A stretch of DNA of 64,000 nucleotides from JAKZVK01 sp965237575. Lineage in GTDB: Bacteria; Acidobacteriota; Terriglobia; Bryobacterales; UBA6623. Numbering within the stretch: the stretch's first letter is position 1; each line of letters opens with the position of its first letter. The notes below the pieces were generated by a model. The model worked only from the letters and a program-made list of their open reading frames with translations, did no database searches and had not been told where the DNA came from. Positions 38,773-46,878 of this stretch are shown one piece after another. The stretch is from the NCBI GenBank assembly GCA_965237575.1, contig CBDEGI010000004.1, positions 2,480,001 through 2,544,000 on the forward strand, given 5' to 3'. Made by a program: the position numbers and the translations under genes.

Positions 38773-40242
38773 ATGGAACAGGTAGCGAACTACATCGGTG
38801 GCGGTTGGCACGGTTCCGCGGGCGGGGAGATGTCGGACGTCATTAACCCCGCCACGGCCGAGGTCCTGGCCCAGACGCCGCTCGGCGGCCGGGCCGATGT
38901 GGACCGTGCGGCCGAGGCCGCCGCGGCGGCCTTCCCCGATTGGCGGCGAACGCCCCCCGGCGAGCGCATCCAGTACCTGTTCAAGTTCAAGCAATTGCTC
39001 GATGAGCACTTCGACGACATCGCCCGCGTCACGACGATGGAGAACGGCAAGACCGTCGGGGAGTCGCGCGGCGAGCTGCGGCGAGGCATCGAGAACGTCG
39101 AGGTGGCCTGTGGCATCCCGACGCTGATGCAGGGCTACAACCTCGAAGACATTGCGAGCGGTATAGACGAGATCATGATCCGACAGCCGGTGGGCGTGGT
39201 GGCGGCGATCACGCCGTTCAACTTCCCGGCGATGATCCCGCTGTGGTTTCTGCCCTACGCGATCGCGTGCGGCAACACGATGATTGTGAAGCCGTCGGAG
39301 CGAGTGCCGCTGACGATGAAGAAGATGTTCGAGGTGATTGATCAGTTGGGACTGCCCGCCGGCGTGATCAACCTCGTCAACGGCGGCAAGGCGGTGGTGG
39401 ATGCGCTGCTCGACCATCCGACGGTGCGGGCGATCAGCTTCGTCGGGTCGACGCCGGTGGCGAGGTACATCTACGCGCGCGCGGCCGAGCGGGGCAAGCG
39501 CGTGCAGTGCCAGGGTGGGGCGAAGAACCACGTGGTCGTGATGCCGGACGCGGACCTCGAAACCACGACGAAGATCATCAGTGATAGCGCCTTTGGTTGT
39601 GCCGGGCAGCGTTGCCTGGCAGTGTCGGCGGCGGTGATGGTCGGCGAGGCGCACGGGGTGTTTCGAGACAGTATCGCCGAGGTAGCGGGTTCGCTGCGGG
39701 TCGGGAACGGGCTCGACGACGAAACACAGATGGGCCCGGTGATTACCAAACAGAGCCAGGCACGGATCGAAAAAGCGATTGGCCAGGGCGTCGGTGAAGG
39801 CGCGGCTGCGGTGCTCGATGGACGCGGCGCTGAGGTTGCGGGGTATGGCAACGGGAACTTCGTTGGGCCGACGATCCTCGACGGCGTCTCGCCCGACAGC
39901 GAGCTCTCGAGCACGGAGATCTTCGGGCCCGTGTTGAGCTTGATTCACGCCAACGACGTGGACGAGGCGATCGACATCATCGCGCGCAATCCCTATGGCA
40001 ACGCCTCGTCGATCTTTACGGCGAGCGGGTCGGCGGCACGCAAGTTCCGGTATGAGGCGCCTACCGGCAACGTCGGAGTCAATATCGGCGTGGCGGCGCC
40101 GATGGCCTATTTCCCGTTCAGTGGTTGGAAGGACAGTTTTCTCGGCGTGCTGCATGGGCAGGGGCGCGATGCGATTGAGTTCTACACCGAGAAGAAGGTT
40201 GTGATCGAGCGCTGGCCGAAGGAGTGGTCGCGGAAGTTTTGA
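38773..40242 (+). CDS. mmsA: CoA-acylating methylmalonate-semialdehyde dehydrogenase
   Basis: The 489-residue protein shows the aldehyde dehydrogenase fold with family-specific blocks: VAAITPFNFPAMIPLWFLPY, KPSERVPLTMK, FVGSTPVARYIY, QGGAKNHVVVMPDAD and FGCAGQRCLAVS, where Cys is the nucleophile. The PMIP/FLPY text and QGGAKN mark the MmsA group, which converts malonate or methylmalonate semialdehyde to acetyl- or propionyl-CoA in valine and inositol breakdown. The start is chosen because AAGGAA precedes the ATG. The gene stands alone. Confidence 0.95.
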   Translation: MEQVANYIGGGWHGSAGGEMSDVINPATAEVLAQTPLGGRADVDRAAEAAAAAFPDWRRTPPGERIQYLFKFKQLLDEHFDDIARVTTMENGKTVGESRGELRRGIENVEVACGIPTLMQGYNLEDIASGIDEIMIRQPVGVVAAITPFNFPAMIPLWFLPYAIACGNTMIVKPSERVPLTMKKMFEVIDQLGLPAGVINLVNGGKAVVDALLDHPTVRAISFVGSTPVARYIYARAAERGKRVQCQGGAKNHVVVMPDADLETTTKIISDSAFGCAGQRCLAVSAAVMVGEAHGVFRDSIAEVAGSLRVGNGLDDETQMGPVITKQSQARIEKAIGQGVGEGAAAVLDGRGAEVAGYGNGNFVGPTILDGVSPDSELSSTEIFGPVLSLIHANDVDEAIDIIARNPYGNASSIFTASGSAARKFRYEAPTGNVGVNIGVAAPMAYFPFSGWKDSFLGVLHGQGRDAIEFYTEKKVVIERWPKEWSRKF

Positions 40243-40651
40243 GGTGGGGGTTGGCAGGAGGGAGAGCATCGACAGTTTCACGATTTCGCGGGCTCGTGGG
40301 ACGGCGCCTGGGATGCAGTTGCACGTTGTTGGCGGCTTTTCCATCGCCCTTTCAGGGCTCCCGTCGCAAGGGGGCCGATACCCAGGGTTACGCCTGACGG
40401 CTTCACGCCTGGGCTAACATCCGTCCGTCCGCTTTGCGGACTCGGGTCCGGTGTGAGCTGGGGACCGAGGTCCGAGAGAGGTTCTTCGCCGAAGCGCACA
40501 GATGTACCTGTGTGTTGCGGCGCCCGTGCACGACATGCCGTGCGGGCGAGTGTGGTTCGCCGACGTGTCGCGAGGGCCAGGGGCAGCGGTGGCCGTTGCG
40601 GCATTTGGGCGGACGCAGCGGTCCGCCCCTACAATCGGCGATCGAGAGGGT
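40243..40651. other. Intergenic region with dispersed repeats
   Basis: A chain of small hairpins (CGCCCTTTCAGGGCTCCCG at 40346, GATACCCAGGGTTACGCC, GGCTTCACGCCTGGGC, then CCGTCCGCTTTGCGGACTCG) matches the 44834-44945 region. A type-1 REP follows at 40607. No gene can be supported. Confidence 0.65.
40607..40632 (-). repeat. REP-like palindrome, type 1
   Basis: It matches the palindrome at 33544 together with its CCGTTGCGGCATTT lead. Confidence 0.8.
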
Positions 40652-42241
40652 TTAAGGTTCGGTGGGAAGGGCGAGCACGAACAAGCCGCCGCCCGATGCG
40701 ATGACCACGTGTTGGCGGCCCTTGCTGAGGTAGGTCATCGGGCTGGCGGCAATTCTCCCGCCGAGATTGATGTAGCGAAGCTCCTTGCCCGTTTTGGCGT
40801 CGAGGGCCTTGAAGTAGCCCTCCTCGCTCCCGGCGAAAACGAGCCCGCCGGCCGTTGAAACAAGTCCCGCCCAGGCCGGACGAAACATCTTGTGTTCCCA
40901 GGCGAGCTTGCCCGTGAGCGGGTCGAGGGCGCGCACGGCGCCGGTCCAGTCATCGGCCTTGTCCTGGTTGCGGAAGTGGCCGCCCCAGAAGCGCGTGCCC
41001 GGCTTGTATTCGGCTTCGCCTTGGAAGTAGATGCTGCTGCCCTCGCGCACCGTTACGTAGTAGAGGCCGGTGACGGGGCTGTAGCTCGGCGACATCCAGT
41101 TGGTGCCGCCGGCGACTGCCGGGTAGACCAGGTTGCCTTCTTCGGTGGGTAGTTTGCCGGGCGCGCGGATTGGACGCCCGTTCTCGTCGATGCGCTCGGC
41201 CCAGGTCTGCTTGACGAACGGGCCGGCGTGAAGGAACTCGCCGTTGGCGCGGTCGAGCACGTAGTAGAAGCCGTTGCGGTTCGCGGTGAGCAGCAGGTTG
41301 CGCGATCGGCCCTCGAACTCGCGGTCGACCAGCACCATGACCTGCGTGGCGTCCCAGTCGTGCACGTCGTGCGGCGTGAATTGGAAGTGCCACTTGCGCT
41401 CGCCGGTGTCGGGGTCGAGCGCGACGACGGCGTCGGAAAACAGGTTGTCGCCCTTGCGCACGTCGCCGTTCCAATCGGGGCCGGGATTGCCGGTGCCCCA
41501 ATAGGTGAGGTTCAGCTCGGGGTCGTAGGAGCCGGTGATCCAGATGGAGGCACCGCCGGTCTTCCAGGAGTCGCCCGCCCAGGTGTCGCGGCCGAACTCG
41601 CCGGTACCCGGCACCGTGTAGAACCGCCACAGACGCTTGCCGTCTTCCACGCTGTAGGCGTCGATGAAGCCGCGAATGCCGTACTCGCCGCCGGCGACGC
41701 CGACCAGCACCTTGTCTTTGATGACCAGCGGGGCGTGGGTCGCGGCGTAGCCGAGCCGGTAGTCGATCATCTCCGACTCCCACAGCAGCCGGCCGGTCTT
41801 GCGGTCGAGCGCGATCACCTTGGCGTCGAGCGTCGCCATGAACAAACGGTCGCCCGCGACGGCGAGTCCGCGATTGACCTGGCCGCAGCAGACGATGATC
41901 TTGGGCGGCAAGCCCCGCTTGTATTCCCACAACACGACGCCCGTTTCCGCGTCCAACGCATAGGCGTCGTTGGGCGGGACGGTGAGGTACATGACGCCGT
42001 CGACGACCAGCGGCGTGGTCTCAAACTTCTCGCGGATCGGTTGTTGAAAGACCCATTTGACTTGCAGCTTGCCAACGTTGCCGGGGGTGATCTCATCCAA
42101 AGCGCTGTGGCGTTGGCCGGCGTAATCGCCCGAGTAGGTGAGCCAGTTGCCAGGCGTCTTGGCGGCGTTGACGAGATCGGCGGGGGTCACCTGGGACCAG
42201 GCTGTTCCCGCCAGGGCAAGCGACAGCAGTAGCGTCTTCAT
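40652..42241 (-). CDS. PQQ-dependent alcohol dehydrogenase-type propeller, secreted
   Basis: The start ATG at 42241 gives a signal peptide (MKTLLLSLALAGTAWSQ). The protein has the eight-blade PQQ quinoprotein pattern with paired Cys in VCCGQVNRG near residue 110, which form the vicinal disulfide under PQQ, and repeated blade ends such as LDPDTGERKWHFQ, LDPLTGKLAWEH and LDAKTGKELRYINLGG. It oxidises an alcohol or sugar in the periplasm. It overlaps the dihaem cytochrome gene by four bases, so that cytochrome is the likely electron acceptor. Confidence 0.93.
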   Translation of the reverse strand: MKTLLLSLALAGTAWSQVTPADLVNAAKTPGNWLTYSGDYAGQRHSALDEITPGNVGKLQVKWVFQQPIREKFETTPLVVDGVMYLTVPPNDAYALDAETGVVLWEYKRGLPPKIIVCCGQVNRGLAVAGDRLFMATLDAKVIALDRKTGRLLWESEMIDYRLGYAATHAPLVIKDKVLVGVAGGEYGIRGFIDAYSVEDGKRLWRFYTVPGTGEFGRDTWAGDSWKTGGASIWITGSYDPELNLTYWGTGNPGPDWNGDVRKGDNLFSDAVVALDPDTGERKWHFQFTPHDVHDWDATQVMVLVDREFEGRSRNLLLTANRNGFYYVLDRANGEFLHAGPFVKQTWAERIDENGRPIRAPGKLPTEEGNLVYPAVAGGTNWMSPSYSPVTGLYYVTVREGSSIYFQGEAEYKPGTRFWGGHFRNQDKADDWTGAVRALDPLTGKLAWEHKMFRPAWAGLVSTAGGLVFAGSEEGYFKALDAKTGKELRYINLGGRIAASPMTYLSKGRQHVVIASGGGLFVLALPTEP

Positions 42242-43074
42242 TGGGCCTCGTTGCCTGTTTCGCCGGAGGGCCTCGTGACGCCTGTTAGACCGCAGAGATA
42301 GGCCAGCAGGTCGTCGGTCTCTTCTTGGCCCAGTAGGTCGCCGTAGGCGGGCATGAGTGACTTTGGGGGATGCTCTACCTGTTGCAGGTCGGCTTTCGAG
42401 AGCGAGTGGATGGTCTCTTGGCGGTCGATCAGGTGGAGCGTGTAGCCGTCTTCGTTGAGCAGCACGCCTTCGTACGCGCGGCCGTCGCGGCCGGTGGCCC
42501 TGACGGTGCGGTGCGAGTAGGGGATCTGCTCGTCGGGCTCGGCGAGCGACTCGCGCAGATGCTCGACGCTGAGCCGGGCGCCGACGGCCGTCAGGTCCGG
42601 CCCCAACCGTCCGCCACCCATGCCGATGGCGTGGCAAGCCTGGCAGGAGCCTTTCTGAACAAAGACCTCGCGCCCTCGAGCGGTGTCGCCCGCTTCGGCG
42701 ACGCAGGCGTCGGCGGCCCGTGCCTCGAGGGTTCGCACGAAGGCGAGGATCTTCCACACGGCTTCCTCGTCCCGCCACAGCCCGGGCATTTCGGTGCCGG
42801 GGACGCCGTTCGAGATGGTGCGGAACATCTCGCGGTCGGCGCTTCCATAGCGCCGGAACTTCGACGCCAAGCGAGCGCCGCGGCCCGAAGCGCCCTCCAT
42901 TCCGTGACAGTTCACGCAGTCGAGGCGGTACAGGCGGCGGCCTTCGGCGATGTCTTCAAACGAGGTGAAGGGGTTGGTTTGGTGTTGCTGGGCCGGGGTT
43001 GGGAATGTGGAGAGGAATGCAGCGATGGCAGCGTGGGGCAACAGTCGAGCGACGCGCGGCAGGCCGACGGACAT
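42238..43074 (-). CDS. Secreted dihaem cytochrome c, partner of the PQQ enzyme
   Basis: The N-terminus (MSVGLPRVARLLPHAAIAAF...TPAQQ) is a signal peptide. Two CxxCH haem sites are seen, CVNCHGMEGASGRG near residue 53 and CQACHAIGMGGGRLGP near residue 146, each with the downstream Met-containing segment of c-type cytochromes. The second half resembles the cytochrome domains fused to quinoproteins (SLAEPDEQI, MPAYGDLLGQEETDDLLAYL). Gene overlap with the PQQ dehydrogenase (42238-42241) supports a redox pair. Confidence 0.93.
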   Translation of the reverse strand: MSVGLPRVARLLPHAAIAAFLSTFPTPAQQHQTNPFTSFEDIAEGRRLYRLDCVNCHGMEGASGRGARLASKFRRYGSADREMFRTISNGVPGTEMPGLWRDEEAVWKILAFVRTLEARAADACVAEAGDTARGREVFVQKGSCQACHAIGMGGGRLGPDLTAVGARLSVEHLRESLAEPDEQIPYSHRTVRATGRDGRAYEGVLLNEDGYTLHLIDRQETIHSLSKADLQQVEHPPKSLMPAYGDLLGQEETDDLLAYLCGLTGVTRPSGETGNEAQ

Positions 43075-43171
43075 GTCGATCCATTATGCACAAAACCCGG
43101 GCGCGGCAGGCCACGAAACGCCGCGGCAGGATTTGCCGTGCCCCCCGTACGCCCCGTGGCCTTAACCCAGG

Positions 43172-44653
43172 CTAGTTAGGTGTCGGAACGGATTGATGAA
43201 ACTGGACCGCACCTCGACGCGAGCCGCCCGTTTGGCTATGGGCGCGGCGCACGGCGATCGTGACGTCTTCGCGGCTGCGGAAGATCTTATCTTCGCCGCA
43301 ATCCACCTCGATCACGATCGGGACGGCGTCGCCCGGCTCGACGCCCTCGGGAACGAAGACGTTGATCTGATTGAGGCCGACGCTGGTCGGCTGCAAGACC
43401 GCGCCAAGAACTTGTGCTTGCTGACCACCGATGAAAACCCTGACGATCTTGTCGGTCAGGGGGACAATACCCGGCGGAGGGATGTCCCCGGTCGGGGGCT
43501 CGGGCGTCACCGGTCCGAGACCGTTGCACCAAAGGGTGACCACGCCACCGATCGCGGCGGGTTGGCCGACGACTGGATCCACCGACCCGGGCGCTTGCGC
43601 CCACGAATCCGCGATCACGTCATCATCCGGCAGCTTGAAGTTCGTGACAATGGCCTGCGTCGTTCCTGGCGGGAACATGTAGATCCCCGGCGAGGCGAGC
43701 GCCGCGTCGACTTCGTACGGGGCGCTCCAGAAGTCGTTGTCCTCGCCTTCCTCGTCCCAGTGGACCTTCACTTGGACCTTGCCGCTGCCGACATCGAGGT
43801 TCCACGGTGCTTGCACGTTGGCTTGATCGAAGGGCCCGTCAAATACGCCAAACAGAGCTCCGGGGATGTCGTTGAAGGTGACGGAGAAGCCGTTGAGGTC
43901 AAAGCTCAACGGCACGGTCGAGGCCGTCGCCGTCCCTTCGGTGAACAGTCCACCGATCGCGACGATCGAGCCGGGCGAGATCAAGGGTTGGAAGCCGGCT
44001 GCGTCAAATACGCCGGCAACCTCGTGGGTGGGTGAGATCGTGGCTTGCGTGTGGTAGATGTTGTCGCCTGTATTGTCCTGGTCGGCGTTGGCTCCGTTGC
44101 CGCCCGCGGCGAAGATGATCGGCCCGATATTGGTGGCAGGTGCAGTCCAGTTGACCGCGTACGTCGCCTCGTCAGGACCTAGCTTGGGGAGAACGTGTTC
44201 CGGAAACTGAAGACCCCGAGTCAGTGGGGGACACGGCACGAACTGGTCGAAGTCTTCGATGATCTGTACCCCCGCGTCGCCGGCCGGGGTAAACATGCCG
44301 GCTTGCTGACAGCCGTCCGACGTGCGAGAGGTGATCTGGAAGCCGAACCGCAGTTGTACGGGGTCGGGATCGAACACCCTCACCGCAACCGGAACGGTCT
44401 CGCCCGGGTTGTAGCGGTATGCGCCGGCGGGCACGCCGGCGATGGAGATCTCGACTCCACCCAGGCCCGTATTGGGAGTCACGTTGTGGCATTCGGAGTT
44501 TCCACAGGTGTCTTCACCAGGAAAGTTGTCCCCGTTGTCGAGCTTGCCGTTGGTCCTGCGGGGTTCGGGACCGTCCCGCTCGGAGAACAGAAAGATCGGG
44601 AAGCAGAAAAACAGGGTTAGCATCACCCCAAGCGCAGCTCGACGAGAATTCAT
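43172..44653 (-). CDS. Secreted protein with choice-of-anchor V-like domain and Solibacter-type C-terminal domain
   Basis: The start ATG at 44653 gives a signal peptide (MNSRRAALGVMLTLFFCFPI). Residues 30-210 contain FPGEDTCGNSECHN and EISIAGVPAGAYRYNPGETV, as in the choice-of-anchor V (Reeler-like) domain, whose Cys-His site here has four residues between the Cys. Two later blocks (DAAGFQPLISPGSIVAIGGL and QANVQAPWNLDVGSGKVQVK) match the Solibacter usitatus C-terminal domain. The protein is surface or periplasmic, of unknown role. The upstream 18 bases abut a MITE-like element. Confidence 0.8.
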   Translation of the reverse strand: MNSRRAALGVMLTLFFCFPIFLFSERDGPEPRRTNGKLDNGDNFPGEDTCGNSECHNVTPNTGLGGVEISIAGVPAGAYRYNPGETVPVAVRVFDPDPVQLRFGFQITSRTSDGCQQAGMFTPAGDAGVQIIEDFDQFVPCPPLTRGLQFPEHVLPKLGPDEATYAVNWTAPATNIGPIIFAAGGNGANADQDNTGDNIYHTQATISPTHEVAGVFDAAGFQPLISPGSIVAIGGLFTEGTATASTVPLSFDLNGFSVTFNDIPGALFGVFDGPFDQANVQAPWNLDVGSGKVQVKVHWDEEGEDNDFWSAPYEVDAALASPGIYMFPPGTTQAIVTNFKLPDDDVIADSWAQAPGSVDPVVGQPAAIGGVVTLWCNGLGPVTPEPPTGDIPPPGIVPLTDKIVRVFIGGQQAQVLGAVLQPTSVGLNQINVFVPEGVEPGDAVPIVIEVDCGEDKIFRSREDVTIAVRRAHSQTGGSRRGAVQFHQSVPTPN

Positions 44654-44670
44654 CGCCTCACCCGAAGGCC

Positions 44671-44799
44671 GTGTGCTCTGTGGACAGCCAGCCCTTTTTC
44701 GCGCGCGAAAGATAGCGGCAAGCTGTTGATTCCGTGGACGCGCGAAAAAGGGTGGCAGTCCCCGATGGGAAGCTTCGAACTTCCGCCACGGGCTGCTAG
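44671..44799. mobile_element. MITE-like element, copy lacking its left end
   Basis: From GTGTGCTCTGTGGACAGCCA onward it matches 29592-29720 with few changes, including the right end CCACGGGCTGCTAG (44786-44799). The left terminal repeat is missing. It begins 18 bases before the start codon of the 43172-44653 gene, so it occupies that gene's promoter. Confidence 0.75.
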
Positions 44800-44833
44800 C
44801 CCGGTATAGGATGCCGCCACCCGACACCTCACG

Positions 44834-44945
44834 ACTCTTCGATCGCCCCTTCGGGGCTCCCGGTGTAGAGAGGGCATGATACCCGGGGTTCCGCCTGACG
44901 GCTTCACCGCCGGGCTAACATCCAACGCCGCTTCGCGGCTGCTAC
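44834..44945. repeat. Dispersed hairpin chain
   Basis: TCGCCCCTTCGGGGCTCCCG, GATACCCGGGGTTCCGCC, GGCTTCACCGCCGGGC and ACGCCGCTTCGCGGC follow each other as in 40334-40432. The wording of loops differs while the stems are kept. Confidence 0.65.
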
Positions 44946-45142
44946 AACGTCGAGTTAAGGTGCCTGCCCTGCGAATCCATTCCCGCGAATCCCATGTCCC
45001 GCGAATCCAGTTCCGCAAATCCCGCCGAACCCGTCCGGCCCCGAATCCCCAGGATGAACCCTGTGCCCAGTAGTAAGGAAGCGCGTGGAGCGTGGATGCC
45101 GGCATCAGGATTTAGGGGACGCGTGAACCGGCGGCAGCGCCA

Positions 45143-45168
45143 GGGCGGACACAGCGGCCCGCCCCTAC
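45143..45168 (-). repeat. REP-like palindrome, type 1 variant
   Basis: GGGCGGACACAGCGGCCCG is followed by CCCCTAC, with two changes from the type-1 consensus. It is the only support for function in the 44946-45293 spacer, which holds no gene. Confidence 0.65.
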
Positions 45169-45293
45169 AGACGCGCGACTGGGCGCCAGGCACCACGATC
45201 CAGAGACCCCTCGTCTGGAACGCCATGGGCGGCCGCATAGGCAACTTCTTCCGGCCGCCCTGAGCGCAACAATTGAAAACAGGTACGCTTGGC

Positions 45294-45770
45294 TTACAGA
45301 ACAGCGAACCCCAACGCTTGGAGTATCCGGACGGTGTTGGTGTGGATGTCCGTGCCAAGCTTGTGGACCCAGTCGAGGACGAACCGGTCCGAACGCTGCA
45401 ACTGGCCCCGTAGAAGTCCGGCCCCGTGCGATACGGAGTGGATATTCAGGTAGTAGTCCGAGGGAGCCACCAGAATCCCTTCGATCGCGTCCTTCACTGC
45501 TTCGTCGTCTACCACTCGCTGGCGGAAGAGCCTGTTACTGCCGGGGCCATCCACAAAAGACGGACCGAAGGGTGCGCCAATCACGACCCCTCCAGCCACC
45601 CCTGCCGGTGCCATGTGAATGTGCATTGCACGCAGTTCTTCCTCTTGTCCGAGGTAGTACGAAACGTCAAAATCCACGTAGCCTGAGACGATGGCACCAT
45701 CGTCGTCACGTGTAACGTGGATTCCAATGTGGGCCTCGCCCACGACTTGGCGATCCGTTACCACCGGCAC
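45294..45770 (-). CDS. CHRD-domain protein lacking its signal peptide
   Basis: The product reads YAHAGDTAYLSPSTEVPVV just upstream of the available GTG start, then GEAHIGIHVTRDDDGAIVSGY, AMHIHMAPAGVAGGVVIG and LNIHSVSHGAGLLRGQL, all CHRD-domain text, a secreted beta-sandwich of unknown function. The N-terminal end is cut: a stop codon lies in frame before YAHAG. A ribosome site and ATG at 45813 point into another frame, while a sequence coding MRKYAT then MFAVLITPLLLSA (a signal peptide) lies separately at 46150-46204. I infer that the gene was split. Confidence 0.75.
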   Translation of the reverse strand: MPVVTDRQVVGEAHIGIHVTRDDDGAIVSGYVDFDVSYYLGQEEELRAMHIHMAPAGVAGGVVIGAPFGPSFVDGPGSNRLFRQRVVDDEAVKDAIEGILVAPSDYYLNIHSVSHGAGLLRGQLQRSDRFVLDWVHKLGTDIHTNTVRILQALGFAVL

Positions 45771-45810
45771 TTCGGTGGACGGACTCAGATACGCCGTGTC
45801 GCCGGCGTGT

Positions 45811-45826
45811 GCATAGCGTTCTCCTT
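45811..45826. repeat. 16-bp direct repeat, copy 1
   Basis: GCATAGCGTTCTCCTT recurs exactly at 46202-46217. Its complement AAGGAGAACGCTATGC is a ribosome-binding site plus ATG on the minus strand. Confidence 0.8.
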
Positions 45827-45860
45827 ACCCGACGCTGGAGTGATCTTCTGGCCTCACGAA

Positions 45861-46106
45861 CGCTATGCGGCCGCGCTGGGCACGGCCAGAGCCCAGATCC
45901 TGTGCAGCGGACCATCTGGCCGAACAGTCGCCGGATCAGCGGCCCGCGGCCCACTGGGACGGCAATAACCCGCCGGGACCGCGCATGCGTGACCAACCGT
46001 CCAGCGCGACGGGTCCTCATCACCCGGTGCGGCAAGCTCGTCAGGAGCCGCGACTGTATCAGCGCTTTCCGGCGCCGGGCCGGCCCAGCCCGCTTTCAGG
46101 GCTTCA
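45861..46106. repeat. Diverged duplication, copy A (246 bp)
   Basis: The order CGCTGGGCACGGC, CCCAGATCCTGTGCAGCGGA, CCGAACAGTCGCCGGATCAG, GGTCCTCATCACCCGGTGCG and CAGGGCTTCA is shared with 46531-46725. Copy A has extra short segments absent from B. I see no gene in it. Confidence 0.8.
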
Positions 46107-46201
46107 AACATCACGTCGATGTGAAGCCGTGGGCTCACGAACGTACGGCCGAGAGCAACAGCGGCGTGATCAACACAGCAAACATCAGGTGGCATATTTG
46201 C

Positions 46202-46217
46202 GCATAGCGTTCTCCTT
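46202..46217. repeat. 16-bp direct repeat, copy 2
   Basis: GCATAGCGTTCTCCTT is identical to 45811-45826. Here the minus-strand ATG starts MRKYAT followed, after a one-base shift, by a hydrophobic signal-peptide-like stretch. Confidence 0.8.
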
Positions 46218-46530
46218 TTTCGAATGAGACTTCCTTCTTCCAGAGTTCCCGATTCGGCCATGTGGCTTCGTGATGGCACACCCGTCAGTATCGGGCGCAA
46301 GCGCTTTGGGCCTCGGAAGGACAGCTCCAGCAAGATTGGAAGTTTTCCGACGACCCGTTTTGACCCCTGTCGAGATTCCCCGGACCAATTGTAGCCGATC
46401 TTGCAGACGCTATCCGGAGCAGAACGGGCGGCACGAGCGGATGCATCGCACGTTGACAAGCTCGTTTACATCTTGCAGACGCTATTGCAACCTTTTTTTG
46501 TCCTGCGGATTTGTCAGCTTCAATCGGGGT

Positions 46531-46725
46531 GCTACGCGCTGGGCACGGCAGCGCCCAGATCCTGTGCAGCGGATCGCCGAACAGTCGCCGGATCAGCGGC
46601 CCGCGGCCGGCAATAACCCACGGGACCGCGCATGCTTGACCAACCGTCCACGGGTCCTCATCACCCGGTGCGGCAAGCTCGTCAGGAGCCGTAGCAAAAG
46701 CTGTATCGCCCCTTTCAGGGCTTCA
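46531..46725. repeat. Diverged duplication, copy B (195 bp)
   Basis: It is the shorter partner of 45861-46106. Several short palindrome-like insertions of copy A (for example between GCGGCC and GGCAATAA) are missing. The whole 45771-46878 spacer holds no gene that I can support. Confidence 0.8.
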
Positions 46726-46878
46726 TGGAATGATCGCCGTTTACCCACGGCTGAAGCCGTGGGCTGTGATCTCTCGGCCCCTCCGGGGCGAAACCCCACG
46801 AGCCGGCTTCTAGGCGCCGGTCTTTGCGCTTTGTGTGGGATGGGAGCGGCGCGCCGGAGGCCCGCGCCGCGCGGGGGT

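Noticed and set aside
38707..40344. Long open frame antisense to mmsA
   Set aside because: The sense strand encodes a full aldehyde dehydrogenase; the antisense product is His/Arg-rich and unrecognisable.
42242..42778. N-terminal extension of the PQQ dehydrogenase
   Set aside because: It would overlap the cytochrome gene in another frame. The ATG at 42241 gives a clear signal peptide.
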